A DNA stretch of 20,054 nt from Pseudomonadota bacterium (lineage in GTDB: Bacteria > SZUA-182 > DTGQ01), in the NCBI GenBank assembly GCA_030605265.1, contig JAUWIR010000011.1, forward strand, positions 1 through 20,054, written 5' to 3'. Shown here piece by piece: positions 1 through 7,730 of the stretch (position 1 is the first letter of the stretch; each line of letters begins with the position of its first letter). The notes beneath the pieces were generated by a model that ran no database searches, was not told the origin of the DNA, and saw only the letters and a list, made by a program, of their open reading frames with translations. Made by a program: the position numbers and the translations under genes.

Positions 1-426
1 TAACTTATACTCAATAGGAAGTTCCCTTCGATCAAGATAATGGACGGCTTTTTTTCCCACAGCATAAAATCGTAAGCCGATGCCCTGTTCCTTAAGGGAG
101 CTTTCCAACTTTTCCAAGGCATGGTAGAGCCCCAAATTAAATCCTGCACAAAGACCTTGATTTGAACAAATAAAAAGAACTCCCGCCGGTTTATCCTTAT
201 TGGGCTGAGTCAGGAGGCCAAGGGCTTCTTCATTATCCTCCTGATTGACTAAAAAGAAGAGTTCCTCGGCCATGTCCATAAGTTCGTTGTGGTATGCTTT
301 TGACGGCTCAAGGCGGCGCATTACTCTGGTAACATGAACCGAAGCGATTTTTTCCATAGTGGTGGTAATCTTGGTAATACTGACTGAAACTTCGATTCTT
401 TTTCTAATACTTCTTAAGTTTGGCAC
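1..426 (-). CDS. atpG: F1F0 ATP synthase gamma subunit, partial (C-terminus outside window)
   Basis: This is the central rotor shaft of F1, which couples c-ring rotation to the catalytic sites. Only the N-terminal 142 codons are present and the frame is open to the window edge. The N-terminus VPNLRSIRKRIEVSVSITK aligns with the usual gamma start (xxLRxIRxRIxSVxxTxKIT). The stretch FICSNQGLCAGFN near residue 90 is the family's S-D-R-G-L-C-G-G-F-N region. I chose the GTG at 424-426 because a GAGGT ribosome site lies about 8 bases upstream; the first ATG (355-357) would remove 23 conserved residues of the N-terminal coiled helix. The gene follows atpA by about 40 bases and is the last operon member visible, so atpD and atpC should lie beyond the edge. 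Confidence 0.93.
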   Translation of the reverse strand, partial: MPNLRSIRKRIEVSVSITKITTTMEKIASVHVTRVMRRLEPSKAYHNELMDMAEELFFLVNQEDNEEALGLLTQPNKDKPAGVLFICSNQGLCAGFNLGLYHALEKLESSLKEQGIGLRFYAVGKKAVHYLDRRELPIEYKL

Positions 427-466
427 AATGAATTACCTCAAAAATGGTTCTATGCCCTGCGGCCTC

Positions 467-1997
467 CTATTCATCCAATTGGAGGTTATGGGTTTGAGAG
501 AATTTTTTAGAAAATTCCAAACAAATATCCTGCAGTTTATTCTCATCGATAATGTCCCCACTATCCTTAATGAGGGCGGGAGCTTCCGGATAGAGGCCGT
601 GGATATAATTTAAAAACTCTTTTTCAAAATCCGGAATCAATTTATGTGGAACATTGTCAATATATCCATGAGTAGAGGCAAAGAGGACCAGTACCTGATC
701 TTCCATGGCCATAGGAACATACTGGGATTGCTTGAGGACTTCCATTAATTTTGCCCCACGGTCCAGCTGTCTCTGGGTGGCTTTATCTACCTCAGTCCCT
801 AATTGAGTAAAGGTTAAAAGCTCCCTGTATTGGGCCATTTCGAGTCGAAGGGTCCCGGCTACTTTTTTCATGGCTTTAGTCTGCGCATTTCCGCCGACTC
901 GAGATACGGAAATACCCACATCAATGGCCGGGCGAACTCCGGAGGCAAAAAGGCTGGGTAAAAGATAAATCTGCCCGTCAGTAATGGAAATCACATTTGT
1001 AGGAATATAAGCGGAAACTTCCCCTTCCTGGGTTTCAATAATAGGAAGGGCAGTGAGAGAGCCCCCGCCGCGCTCTTCTGATAATTTCGCGGCCCGCTCA
1101 AGCAAACGGGAGTGGCAATAGAACACATCTCCCGGGTAGGCTTCTCTTCCCGGCGGCCGATTCAGAAGAAGTGATATTTGCCGGTAAGCATCAGCCTGTT
1201 TTGATAGATCATCATAGATAATCAGGGTGTCTTTGTGCTGTTCATACATGAATTCCTCTGCAATAGTACAGCCAACATAAGGGGCTATGTATTGCATGGG
1301 CGCAGAGGTACTGGCGCTGGCCATGACCACTATGGTGTAGTCCAGGGCATCTTCCTGGCGCAGCTTTTCAACAATAGACGCCAAAGTGGAAGTTTTTTGC
1401 CCTATGGCCACATAAACACAGATGACCCCCGTATCTTTCTGATTTAAGATAGTATCCAAAGCTATGACAGTTTTTCCGGTCTTTCGATCGCCGATGATTA
1501 ACTCTCTTTGCCCCCGGCCTATGGGAATCATGCCGTCAATGGCCTTAATTCCTGTTTGGAGTGGGACTTTGATTGGTTGTCGATCGACAATTCCGGGAGC
1601 TGCCCGCTCCACCATGCGGCGATGTTTAAAAGGAATGGGCCCACGATCATCAAGAGGATTGCCAAGGGAATCAATTACCCGACCAATTAAACCGTCCCCC
1701 ACCGGCACAGAGAGTAATCTTTTGAGGCGTTTGACCGGACTTCCTTCCCTGATTTTTAAATAATCATCCAGAATGACCGCCCCAACCGACTCGGGCTCCA
1801 GGTTGAAGATCATTCCTTCTATGCCATTTTCAAACTCGATCATTTCACCTGCCATGGCATTTTTCAAGGCCGGTAATACGAACGATACTATCCCCAAGCT
1901 CCATGACAGTGCCTACCTCATCCAACAGGAGTTTTGATTCATACCCCTCTAATTCTTGTTGGATAAGGGTTGATAATTCGGTCAATTTGACCTTCAT
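467..1997 (-). CDS. atpA: F1F0 ATP synthase alpha subunit, with an apparent +1 frameshift near its N-terminus
   Basis: This is the non-catalytic nucleotide-binding subunit of F1. The large downstream frame shows the P-loop GDRKTGKT (most homologues have GDRQTGKT), the LLLNRPPGREAYPGDVFY segment, and ISVSRVGG carrying the arginine finger. The start is the ATG at 1995-1997, one base after the atpH stop (TAAGATG) and behind a GGTGAG ribosome site. From it one reads MKVKLTELSTLIQQELEGYE, then EVGTVMELGDSIVRITGL, the classic alpha N-terminal beta-barrel. That frame then leaves the family sequence at a run of five A on the coding strand (T5 at 1860-1864), and the rest of the protein is one base out. 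Removing one A restores GLENAMAGEM and gives a normal 509-residue protein. The frame beginning with TTG at 1897 is therefore not the true start. The break could be a sequencing or assembly indel or a real mutation; in an ATP synthase operon an error is the likelier reading. Confidence 0.93.
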
Positions 1998-1998
1998 C

Positions 1999-2559
1999 TT
2001 AATTTCTCACCCCCCCGTTGGAAATAAGGAAGAAACGTTTCCGAAATATTTCCATTTCTCGTTTTATGGAACAGTCAATACGAAAAGTATCACTGCTAAT
2101 TATGAAACCACCAAGGATTTCAGGATCTACAATTGGTGTCAAGATAATATTTTGTGAAATAAATTGACTTAATAGAGCATGAAATTGCTGAAAATATTTT
2201 TCCTCAAGCGGGAAAGGAGAGATGAGGTTCACATGATGCCTGTTGTAATAACTATCCTGCAGTTGCTCAAAATTCTGAAAGATGAATGAGATAATCCCGC
2301 AATGGTGTCTTCGAATAAGAAGTCTGAAAAAGATAAGGAACACCGGATGAAGATGTTGGCTAAAAATCCTCTCTAATTTTTTTTCCTTATCTCCCCGTGT
2401 TAAAGAGTGACATAGGAAAAAATCGCGAAGCAATTTATTATTATCCCAGACTTGCATAAACCATTCAAATTGCCGGCCGATTTCCACCATTATTTTATGA
2501 GTTACTGTAAATTGAAAGAGAACATTCGCGTAGGCTGCAGCTACTTTTCGCTTTTTCAT
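1999..2559 (-). CDS. atpH: F1F0 ATP synthase delta subunit
   Basis: The delta (OSCP) subunit links the top of F1 to the b-subunit peripheral stalk. The 186-residue length is normal. The N-terminus carries the family pattern AAAYANVLFQF (usual Y-A-x-A-L-F), and the C-terminus carries VDPEILGGFII followed by a basic tail, the most conserved delta segment. Delta is otherwise a fast-evolving subunit, which explains the weak similarity in the middle; the His/Phe/Arg-rich stretch around residues 70-110 looks divergent but not broken. It lies between atpF and atpA in the canonical order and its stop is one base from the atpA start, consistent with translational coupling. Confidence 0.9.
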   Translation of the reverse strand: MKKRKVAAAYANVLFQFTVTHKIMVEIGRQFEWFMQVWDNNKLLRDFFLCHSLTRGDKEKKLERIFSQHLHPVFLIFFRLLIRRHHCGIISFIFQNFEQLQDSYYNRHHVNLISPFPLEEKYFQQFHALLSQFISQNIILTPIVDPEILGGFIISSDTFRIDCSIKREMEIFRKRFFLISNGGVRN

Positions 2560-2582
2560 CCTCTAAATCCTTTACCTCTTCC

Positions 2583-2618
2583 AAAACGTAAGTAAAGTAC
2601 AAAATGTAAGTAAAGTAG
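2583..2618. repeat. Two tandem 18-bp units in the atpF-atpH gap
   Basis: Units 2583-2600 and 2601-2618 share the pattern AAAAYGTAAGTAAAGTA and differ at two of 18 positions. They fill most of the 71-base gap between atpF and atpH, which is unusually long for this otherwise tight operon. A separate 12-bp direct repeat, GATACTCAGTTA, occurs at 2626-2637 (across the atpF stop) and 2663-2674 (inside the last codons of atpF). No protein can be read through the gap. I know of no function for either repeat. Confidence 0.85.
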
Positions 2619-2630
2619 TGTGGCAGATAC

Positions 2631-3161
2631 TCAGTTATGCTTGAAATGGGCCCATTCTTGCTGATACTCAGTTAAATAACGCTCCAGGATCGCGCACCCT
2701 GTTTGAGGGTCCACATCTTTTTTTAAGAAGCGATTGGTTAGTTGAAAAGAGATGTCAATAATATCCTTTCTAAGTTCATCAAGGGCTTTTTCCCGCGTTT
2801 GCTCAATATCCATTTCCGCTTTTTGTAAAAGTAATTCTGCCTGCAGTTTTGCTTCAGTCAGAATTTTATTCTTAATTTCTATGGCTGAAGCCTTACTTTT
2901 ATTGATAATATCAAGAGCTTCCTCTTTTGCCTTAAGAAGGGTCTCCTCCTTATTGGCCAGGAGTAAATCAACCTTCTTTCGTTCTTTTTGAGCATACTGA
3001 AGGTCCCCGGCTATTTTAGAGGCGCGATGATCCAATCCGTCCAGGATCTTGCCCCAAACCAGCTTCCAGAGCACAGCCACGAGAAGACTGAAGGAGATTA
3101 CTGTCCAAATAAACAGTCCCGGCTCTACTTTTAGTAGACCATCTTGAAGAATTGAAAGCAT
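2631..3161 (-). CDS. atpF: F1F0 ATP synthase b subunit
   Basis: This is the peripheral-stalk subunit, with one N-terminal membrane helix and a long cytoplasmic helix that dimerises and reaches delta. Residues about 15-35 are a single hydrophobic segment (GLFIWTVISFSLLVAVLWKL) followed by the typical WGKILDGLDHR junction. Residues about 45-135 are highly charged Lys/Glu/Ala-rich helix with coiled-coil character. The 176-residue length is normal. Only one b-type gene lies between atpE and atpH, so this looks like a homodimeric b stalk and not a b/b' pair. A strong GGAGG ribosome site precedes the ATG. The last codons lie in a 12-bp duplicated sequence, so the C-terminal tail may have been modified by a small duplication. 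Confidence 0.93.
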   Translation of the reverse strand: MLSILQDGLLKVEPGLFIWTVISFSLLVAVLWKLVWGKILDGLDHRASKIAGDLQYAQKERKKVDLLLANKEETLLKAKEEALDIINKSKASAIEIKNKILTEAKLQAELLLQKAEMDIEQTREKALDELRKDIIDISFQLTNRFLKKDVDPQTGCAILERYLTEYQQEWAHFKHN

Positions 3162-3212
3162 GAGAAGGCCTCCGGAAAATTTGAAAGACTATTAATTAAA
3201 TCCCCTATTACC

Positions 3213-3437
3213 TTATTTCGTGGCCACAATAATACAAATAACCAGGGCAAACAAAGCAATCCCCTCGATGAGTGCGGCAGCGATTAACATGGTTGCTCTG
3301 ATGGGGTTTAGTGATTCCGGTTGCCTGGCAATTCCTTCCATAGCGTTTCCGCCGATAAAGCCGATGCCGATTCCAGCCCCAACAACAGCCAGCCCGGCTC
3401 CGATAGCAGCTCCTAATGATGCGAGTGCGGATGTCAT
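3213..3437 (-). CDS. atpE: F1F0 ATP synthase c subunit (proton type)
   Basis: This is the rotor-ring proteolipid, 74 residues, with two transmembrane helices joined by the polar loop ARQPE at residues 37-41. The ion-binding carboxylate is Glu58 in ALIEGIALFA. In sodium-type c subunits the carboxylate is followed by Ser/Thr and helix 1 has a Gln in GxGQG. Here the residue after Glu58 is Gly59 and the helix-1 position is Ile25 in GIGIG, so the site looks proton-specific. This is an inference from known sodium-site signatures. The N-terminus has no cleavable signal. GGAGGAA lies 6 bases upstream of the ATG, a strong ribosome site that suits the high copy number of c subunits. Confidence 0.96.
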   Translation of the reverse strand: MTSALASLGAAIGAGLAVVGAGIGIGFIGGNAMEGIARQPESLNPIRATMLIAAALIEGIALFALVICIIVATK

Positions 3438-3486
3438 GTGGTGTTCCTCCTTTTTTTGATGGTTGTAAAGAAGTTATTGTTTCCTC

Positions 3487-4260
3487 TTAGTGCGCTTCAC
3501 TTCCTGCCATACCTATGTAGATAGCGGAAAGGAAAGTGAAAATATACGCCTGCAGAATGCATTGGAATATGTCTAAAAGACCTACGGCTACCGACATGGG
3601 CACAGCGCCGATGCCTATGGTAGTCCTTTGGAACATAATGATTAAGTAAAGAAGGACAAGTAAAATTATATGTCCCCCCAGCATATTGGCAAATAAACGG
3701 ATCATAAGAGCAAAGGGTTTGGTAAATAACCCAATGAATTCATTTAAAACAATGATGGGAAGTAAGATTATCGGCACCCCATTCGGCACCAGATGTTTCC
3801 AGTAGCGGATTATTCCCTGGCGCGACATTCCGTAGATCTGGGTAATGATAAAAGTAACCAGGGCCAGCCCCATGGTTACCGCCAGATTAGCAGTAATAGT
3901 TTTCCCAAAGGGAAAAAGTCCGAAGAGATTACAAAAAAGAATGAAAAGAAATTGGGTGCAAAAGAAGGGTAAAAATTTTCGATAATTTTTACCCACAAAA
4001 GGTTTGGCAATATCATCCCTAATAAAATTAACGAAGATTTCCACCAGGGACATAAGTCTCGATGGGCGCTCTAAACTATTTGAAGAAAACTTACTGGCAG
4101 CAGTAAATAAAATAGCACAAAGAATGCCGCATACAAGCCACATCGTTACTACATGCTTGGTAATGCTTAAATCGATTCCCCAGAGACTGAATCGAATAAG
4201 AGGAGTGTCGCCAATATGATGAATCAGAATATCCAGAATTCCTTCTCCATGTGTACTCAT
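3487..4260 (-). CDS. atpB: F1F0 ATP synthase a subunit
   Basis: This is the membrane stator subunit that forms the proton half-channels beside the c-ring. The polytopic 257-residue protein carries the signature KPFALMIRLFANMLGGHII, including the essential stator arginine, and a hydrophobic C-terminal helix pair ending QAYIFTFLSAIYIGMAGSEAH. It is the first gene of the operon. I chose the ATG at 4258-4260 because GAGGTG sits directly upstream; the GTG at 4264-4266 is part of that ribosome site, although it would add only two residues. No atpI or atpZ is visible upstream. Confidence 0.95.
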   Translation of the reverse strand: MSTHGEGILDILIHHIGDTPLIRFSLWGIDLSITKHVVTMWLVCGILCAILFTAASKFSSNSLERPSRLMSLVEIFVNFIRDDIAKPFVGKNYRKFLPFFCTQFLFILFCNLFGLFPFGKTITANLAVTMGLALVTFIITQIYGMSRQGIIRYWKHLVPNGVPIILLPIIVLNEFIGLFTKPFALMIRLFANMLGGHIILLVLLYLIIMFQRTTIGIGAVPMSVAVGLLDIFQCILQAYIFTFLSAIYIGMAGSEAH

Positions 4261-4419
4261 TTTCACCTCAGAAGTAACTAGTTATTGAGATTGACTAATG
4301 AACTTGTGCTAAATTCCCGTTCAGTTTTCATTGTTCCTAACTCTTGTTCAGTATATCGGATCGAATGCTTGGGAAGTTCGTGGTATTTGGCTGTATATAT
4401 TTTATTATATTCGAATTTA

Positions 4420-4446
4420 ATTATACCGGGGAAGGGGGAGCGTCAA
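4420..4446 (-). promoter_or_regulatory. Candidate sigma70-type promoter for the ATP synthase operon
   Basis: On the minus strand TTGACG (4441-4446) is followed after 15 bases by a perfect TATAAT (4420-4425), giving a leader of roughly 150 bases before atpB. The spacer is two bases shorter than ideal. A second TATAAT-like hexamer at 4404-4409 is an alternative -10. The call rests on position and hexamer match only. Confidence 0.5.
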
Positions 4447-4520
4447 GGAAGAATGAATGCAAAATGCAAAATGCAAATTGCAAAAATAATTTTTTCTCAC
4501 AAAGTTTCTTTAAAAACAAT

Positions 4521-4544
4521 TAGACAGGATTTACAGGATTAAAA
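4521..4544 (-). repeat. 9-bp-unit intergenic repeat, locus 1
   Basis: This plus-strand copy reads TAGACAGGATTTACAGGATT, the reverse complement of the ATCCTGTAA-type units seen at 4701-4730. With that copy it forms an inverted pair around about 155 bases of AT-rich DNA. Confidence 0.8.
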
Positions 4545-4700
4545 CAAATCCTTTAATAATTTTTTTAATACCCTTGATTTCAATTTAACATGACACTAAA
4601 ATAATAGAAAATTTTTTTTTATTTTTTTATGAAAAATGAAAATTCCTATACGTTTAAATTAAGTAAAAAGATAGATGATAACCTTAAAGTTAGAAAAAAA

Positions 4701-4730
4701 ATCCTGTAAATCCTGTTAATCCTGTCTAAG
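4701..4730 (+). repeat. 9-bp-unit intergenic repeat, locus 2 (best copy)
   Basis: Three head-to-tail units, ATCCTGTAA, ATCCTGTTA and ATCCTGTCT, are followed by AAG. It lies 11 bases past the otsA stop. On the otsA-coding strand the copy ends in a run of eight T, so it might also act in transcript termination, but no strong stem is present within this copy alone. Confidence 0.85.
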
Positions 4731-4740
4731 TTTTTCGTTT

Positions 4741-6261
4741 TTAAAGGCTGATAATTTTTCGTTGACTATATTCTTCTGAAGGAATGTAATATTCAAGGGG
4801 AGGGAAATTATCCAAATTTTTGGCTATGGCTGCCCTTAAAAAGGAGTTTACCCACCAAAAAATGGTGTATTTCCCTATAGAGCGGCGAAGTCTGCTCATT
4901 CTGGAGTGTTGCTCTTTTTTATCCATAGTAAACGCTTGATATATTGTTTCAGCTACTCCTTCAATATCGTAAGGGTTTACTAATAGGGCATCTTTGTGAC
5001 ATTGATTTGCAGCCCCGGCAAATTCACTGAGAATGAGGACCCCGTTTTTTTCTATTTTTGAAGCGCAGTACTCTTTGGCTACCAGATTCATGCCGTCTTT
5101 TAGGGGGGTTATTAAGGCGACTTCCGCGGTCCGATAGTAAGCTAAAAGTTCAGGTTTTTCAAGACTTCTGAAAATATAGTGGATAGGTACCCACCCTGAT
5201 TGAGTAAATTGTCCATTAATTTCCCCCACCAGGCAGTCAATCTCATGTTTTAAGCTGTGATACTCCGGAATGTCTTCCCTGCTGGGCACGACAATTTGGA
5301 CCAGGGTTATTTTATTCTGAAGTTCGGGATATTTAATGAGGGCCCTTTTAAAGGCTTGAAATCTAAAGGTGATACCCTTCGTATAATCCAAACGGTCAAC
5401 CCCCAGGATGATTTTTTGATTAGGGTAGTATTCATGAATGTACCAAGCCCTGTCAGCAACCTCTTTTGTTTCCGAATTATGCATGAAATCACGAAAATCA
5501 ATGCTGATGGGGAAATTACCTACTCTGATTTCTTTTTCCCCTGATTGGATAAGAGAAACTTGTCCTTTTCCTTTAACCCGAACATCTCGAATTAAGGTCC
5601 GCAGGCATTGGGTAAAATTACGCCGGTCACGTGTAGTTTGAAAACCGATAAGATCAAATTCCAGTAAACCACGGAGGATTTGAAATCTCCAGGGGAGTTT
5701 TACAAAAATGTCCAGTTGCGGAAAGGGGATATGAAGGAAAAAACCAATTTTTCTTTTAATCCCGATATTTTGTAATTCTTTGGCTACCAGCATGAGATGG
5801 TAATCATGAACCCAGATATAATCGTCTGCCGTGGTGTTTCGAGCAATAACTCTGGCAAATTTCTGATTTACCTCCTGATACACTTCCCAGTAGGTGGGAT
5901 CAAAATTACACCGAGAAATCAGATCATGAAAAAGGGGCCAGATAATTTCATTGGAAAATCCAAAGTAGTATTTATTTATTTCTTGTTCAGTAAGAGAAAC
6001 GGGTTTTAAATTGTGTCCTGTGTTTTTATTGGCAATTGCCATGATTTTATCAAGATTTACCCTTTCACAGGTGCCGGGCCAACCGATCCAAAGTCCGCCT
6101 CTGTTCCTCAGGATAGGGGCAAGAGCAGTAACTAATCCACCGGAACCGGGCTCAATATTCCAATCGCCATTCTCCTCTTTCACCAGAATAATGGGCAAGC
6201 GATTGGATACAACAACCAACCGTTTGATTTTGGGAGTATTTTTTGAGGTTTGGGGTAACAT
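4741..6261 (-). CDS. otsA: Alpha,alpha-trehalose-phosphate synthase (UDP/GDP-glucose dependent)
   Basis: This GT20 glycosyltransferase joins NDP-glucose and glucose 6-phosphate to make trehalose 6-phosphate in the cytoplasm. The motifs appear in family order: VVSNRLP (residues 17-23), GSGGLVTAL (about 39-47), WIGWPG, DYIWVHDYHLML, LHIPFPQLDIF, DLIGFQTTRDRRNF, RLDYTKGI and DGMNLVAKEYCA near the C-terminus. The length of about 506 residues is normal for a stand-alone OtsA, and no OtsB phosphatase domain is fused. I chose the ATG at 6259-6261; an upstream TTG (6277-6279) would add six residues without a better ribosome site. No recognisable trehalose-6-phosphate phosphatase lies beside it. The HAD protein at 15807-16448 belongs to a different subgroup, so the dephosphorylation step must be elsewhere. 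treT and a DUF5752 gene lie upstream on the same strand. Confidence 0.95.
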   Translation of the reverse strand: MLPQTSKNTPKIKRLVVVSNRLPIILVKEENGDWNIEPGSGGLVTALAPILRNRGGLWIGWPGTCERVNLDKIMAIANKNTGHNLKPVSLTEQEINKYYFGFSNEIIWPLFHDLISRCNFDPTYWEVYQEVNQKFARVIARNTTADDYIWVHDYHLMLVAKELQNIGIKRKIGFFLHIPFPQLDIFVKLPWRFQILRGLLEFDLIGFQTTRDRRNFTQCLRTLIRDVRVKGKGQVSLIQSGEKEIRVGNFPISIDFRDFMHNSETKEVADRAWYIHEYYPNQKIILGVDRLDYTKGITFRFQAFKRALIKYPELQNKITLVQIVVPSREDIPEYHSLKHEIDCLVGEINGQFTQSGWVPIHYIFRSLEKPELLAYYRTAEVALITPLKDGMNLVAKEYCASKIEKNGVLILSEFAGAANQCHKDALLVNPYDIEGVAETIYQAFTMDKKEQHSRMSRLRRSIGKYTIFWWVNSFLRAAIAKNLDNFPPLEYYIPSEEYSQRKIISL

Positions 6262-6296
6262 AGGTCCATTTCTCTGCAAAAAAATAATCTATTTAA

Positions 6297-6349
6297 ACAG
6301 GATTAACAGGATTTTTTTTATCTTGTACATCTTGAAAATCCTGTCTAAT
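6297..6349. repeat. 9-bp-unit intergenic repeat, locus 3, with a 10-bp hairpin
   Basis: Plus-strand ACAGGATTAACAGGATT (6297-6313) is followed by AATCCTGTCTAA in the opposite orientation. ACAGGATTTT (6306-6315) and AAAATCCTGT (6335-6344) form a perfect 10-bp inverted repeat with a 19-base loop. It lies in the gap between treT and otsA. It could attenuate read-through, but no T tract follows the stem immediately on the transcribed strand. Confidence 0.75.
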
Positions 6350-6488
6350 AAAAAAGCTTTTTGTCTTATTATATATGAATTATTTGGGTATTTTATTTTA
6401 TTCTAATAAAATATGTAGATAAAATAAAAATTCCTATGCTTCTTGACTATTCGGTTTTTTTTTTTAAAAATCATTGGTTATTATAATA

Positions 6489-7730
6489 CTACAATTCTAA
6501 TCTTTCTCCAACATCTTCTTGAGTTAGAGCCGCCATCAAGGTGAGATACTCTCTTAAATGCCTTGTTATGAGAAAGTTTTCCAGAACAAAGGATTTGGCC
6601 TTTTTACCCATCTCTTGAAGTTTTGGACGGTTGTTTAATAAATATCGAATGCGCAGGGCCGCCCCTTCCGGAGTATTTATTAAAAATCCAGTATGATAAT
6701 TAACTACTTGAAGGCGAATACCCCCTGTATCACCACCAATAACAGGTTTTCCCTTCCACATGGCCTCGGCTACGGTTAAACCGAAGCCCTCTTTGGTGGA
6801 TTTTTGCAAGATAAGATCAGAGGCCCTTTGCAAGGCGTTTATTGTTCTGTGGGCATCCGGAGGTAAAAGAAGAACATGAATATCAGGATCATCAGCTGCA
6901 GCAGTTTTCACTTCATTTAAAACAATCTCTCCTTCCGGGTCATCAGCTGCTCCACCTCCTGCTAAAACCAATTGCACGGGAATAAAGTTTTTCGTTAACT
7001 TATAGGCATGGATTACCCCCAAGGGGTCCTTAAATCGATCAAAACGGGAAACTTGAAGAATTATTGGCTTGTCAGGATCTAAATGAAAGCGGTGAATTAC
7101 GGAATCGATCTCTTCCCGGCTTAGTTCAATATTTTTTTCACTCAAAGGGTCGATGCTCGGCGGGATGATACATTGTGTGTGAGGTAAATGCCGAGCAAAA
7201 GCGGGCAAAGAGAAAATGCTGGCATCATAATTAACAACATATTTTCGCAAATATTTCCAGATAGGCCGATAGGGTTTACTTACGTCGATATGGCACCGCC
7301 AAATCCATCGGCCTATCCTGTCAGGGCAAAACTGCAACAAAGCTGCCGGTTGTGGATCATGAATAAAAACAATATCGGCATCCTCCAATTCCTCTCTTAA
7401 AACTTCAGCATTTCTTTCATTGGTTTTTTCATAATTATCTAAAAGGGTTTTTGAGATACCAACAGGGATCCCTTGCAAACCATTATGGAACCTTTTGGTG
7501 CATTGATAAAATTCAGCATCTCCGGTGATCACTTCCCATTTAGCGTCTATCCCCAGCTCTCGTTTAAGTGGGATGAGTTGGTGGAGAATTTCGGCGACTC
7601 CTCCTCCATTTTTAGTGGAATTCACATGGATTACCTTCATATCTGCCAAAGGTTCAGCCAGTTGGCGTAAATGACCAATAACTGCTTCTCCAACGATTTT
7701 TTCATATAGATCCAGCATGGTGGAGGTCAT
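6489..7730 (-). CDS. treT: Trehalose glycosyltransferring synthase (TreT-type GT4 glycosyltransferase)
   Basis: TreT makes trehalose in one reversible step from NDP-glucose and free glucose. The 413-residue protein has the TreT N-terminus: HVNSTKNGGGVAEILHQLIP (residues 35-54), then GIDAKWEVI, FHNGLQG and FIHDPQPAALL, all characteristic of the archaeal and bacterial TreT group. The C-terminal Rossmann half has QVSRFDRFKDP and the GT4 E-x7-E segment in EGFGLTVAEAMWKGKPVI. The start ATG overlaps the stop of the upstream DUF5752 gene (ATGA) and has AGGAG 8 bases upstream, so the two are translationally coupled. A generic sucrose- or starch-type GT4 is less likely because of the N-terminal match. 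The direction of the reaction in the cell cannot be read from sequence. Confidence 0.92.
   Translation of the reverse strand: MTSTMLDLYEKIVGEAVIGHLRQLAEPLADMKVIHVNSTKNGGGVAEILHQLIPLKRELGIDAKWEVITGDAEFYQCTKRFHNGLQGIPVGISKTLLDNYEKTNERNAEVLREELEDADIVFIHDPQPAALLQFCPDRIGRWIWRCHIDVSKPYRPIWKYLRKYVVNYDASIFSLPAFARHLPHTQCIIPPSIDPLSEKNIELSREEIDSVIHRFHLDPDKPIILQVSRFDRFKDPLGVIHAYKLTKNFIPVQLVLAGGGAADDPEGEIVLNEVKTAAADDPDIHVLLLPPDAHRTINALQRASDLILQKSTKEGFGLTVAEAMWKGKPVIGGDTGGIRLQVVNYHTGFLINTPEGAALRIRYLLNNRPKLQEMGKKAKSFVLENFLITRHLREYLTLMAALTQEDVGERLEL

Larger units (their letters stand above)
4267..4740. other. Intergenic region between otsA and the ATP synthase operon
   Basis: I see no gene here. From the operon side it holds the atpB leader, a candidate promoter (4420-4446), a small tandem run of ATGCAAA-like units (about 4453-4480), two inverted copies of the 9-bp-unit repeat (4521-4544 and 4701-4730), and poly-T/poly-A stretches between them. 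The only reading frames are low-complexity. Confidence 0.7.

Noticed and set aside
1860..1864. Programmed frameshift in atpA
   Set aside because: The run is only five A, the needed shift is +1, and ATP synthase alpha subunits are not known to use frameshifting.
467..1897. TTG at 1897 as the start of a short alpha subunit
   Set aside because: Its first eleven residues are the conserved N-terminal domain read in the wrong frame; a good ATG with ribosome site exists at 1997 in the other frame.
3213..3437. Sodium-type c-ring
   Set aside because: The Gln in helix 1 and the Ser/Thr after the key Glu are both absent.
4453..4480. ATGCAAA-type tandem run as a regulatory site
   Set aside because: It looks like simple-sequence DNA in a long AT-rich gap and lies upstream of the candidate -35 without symmetry.
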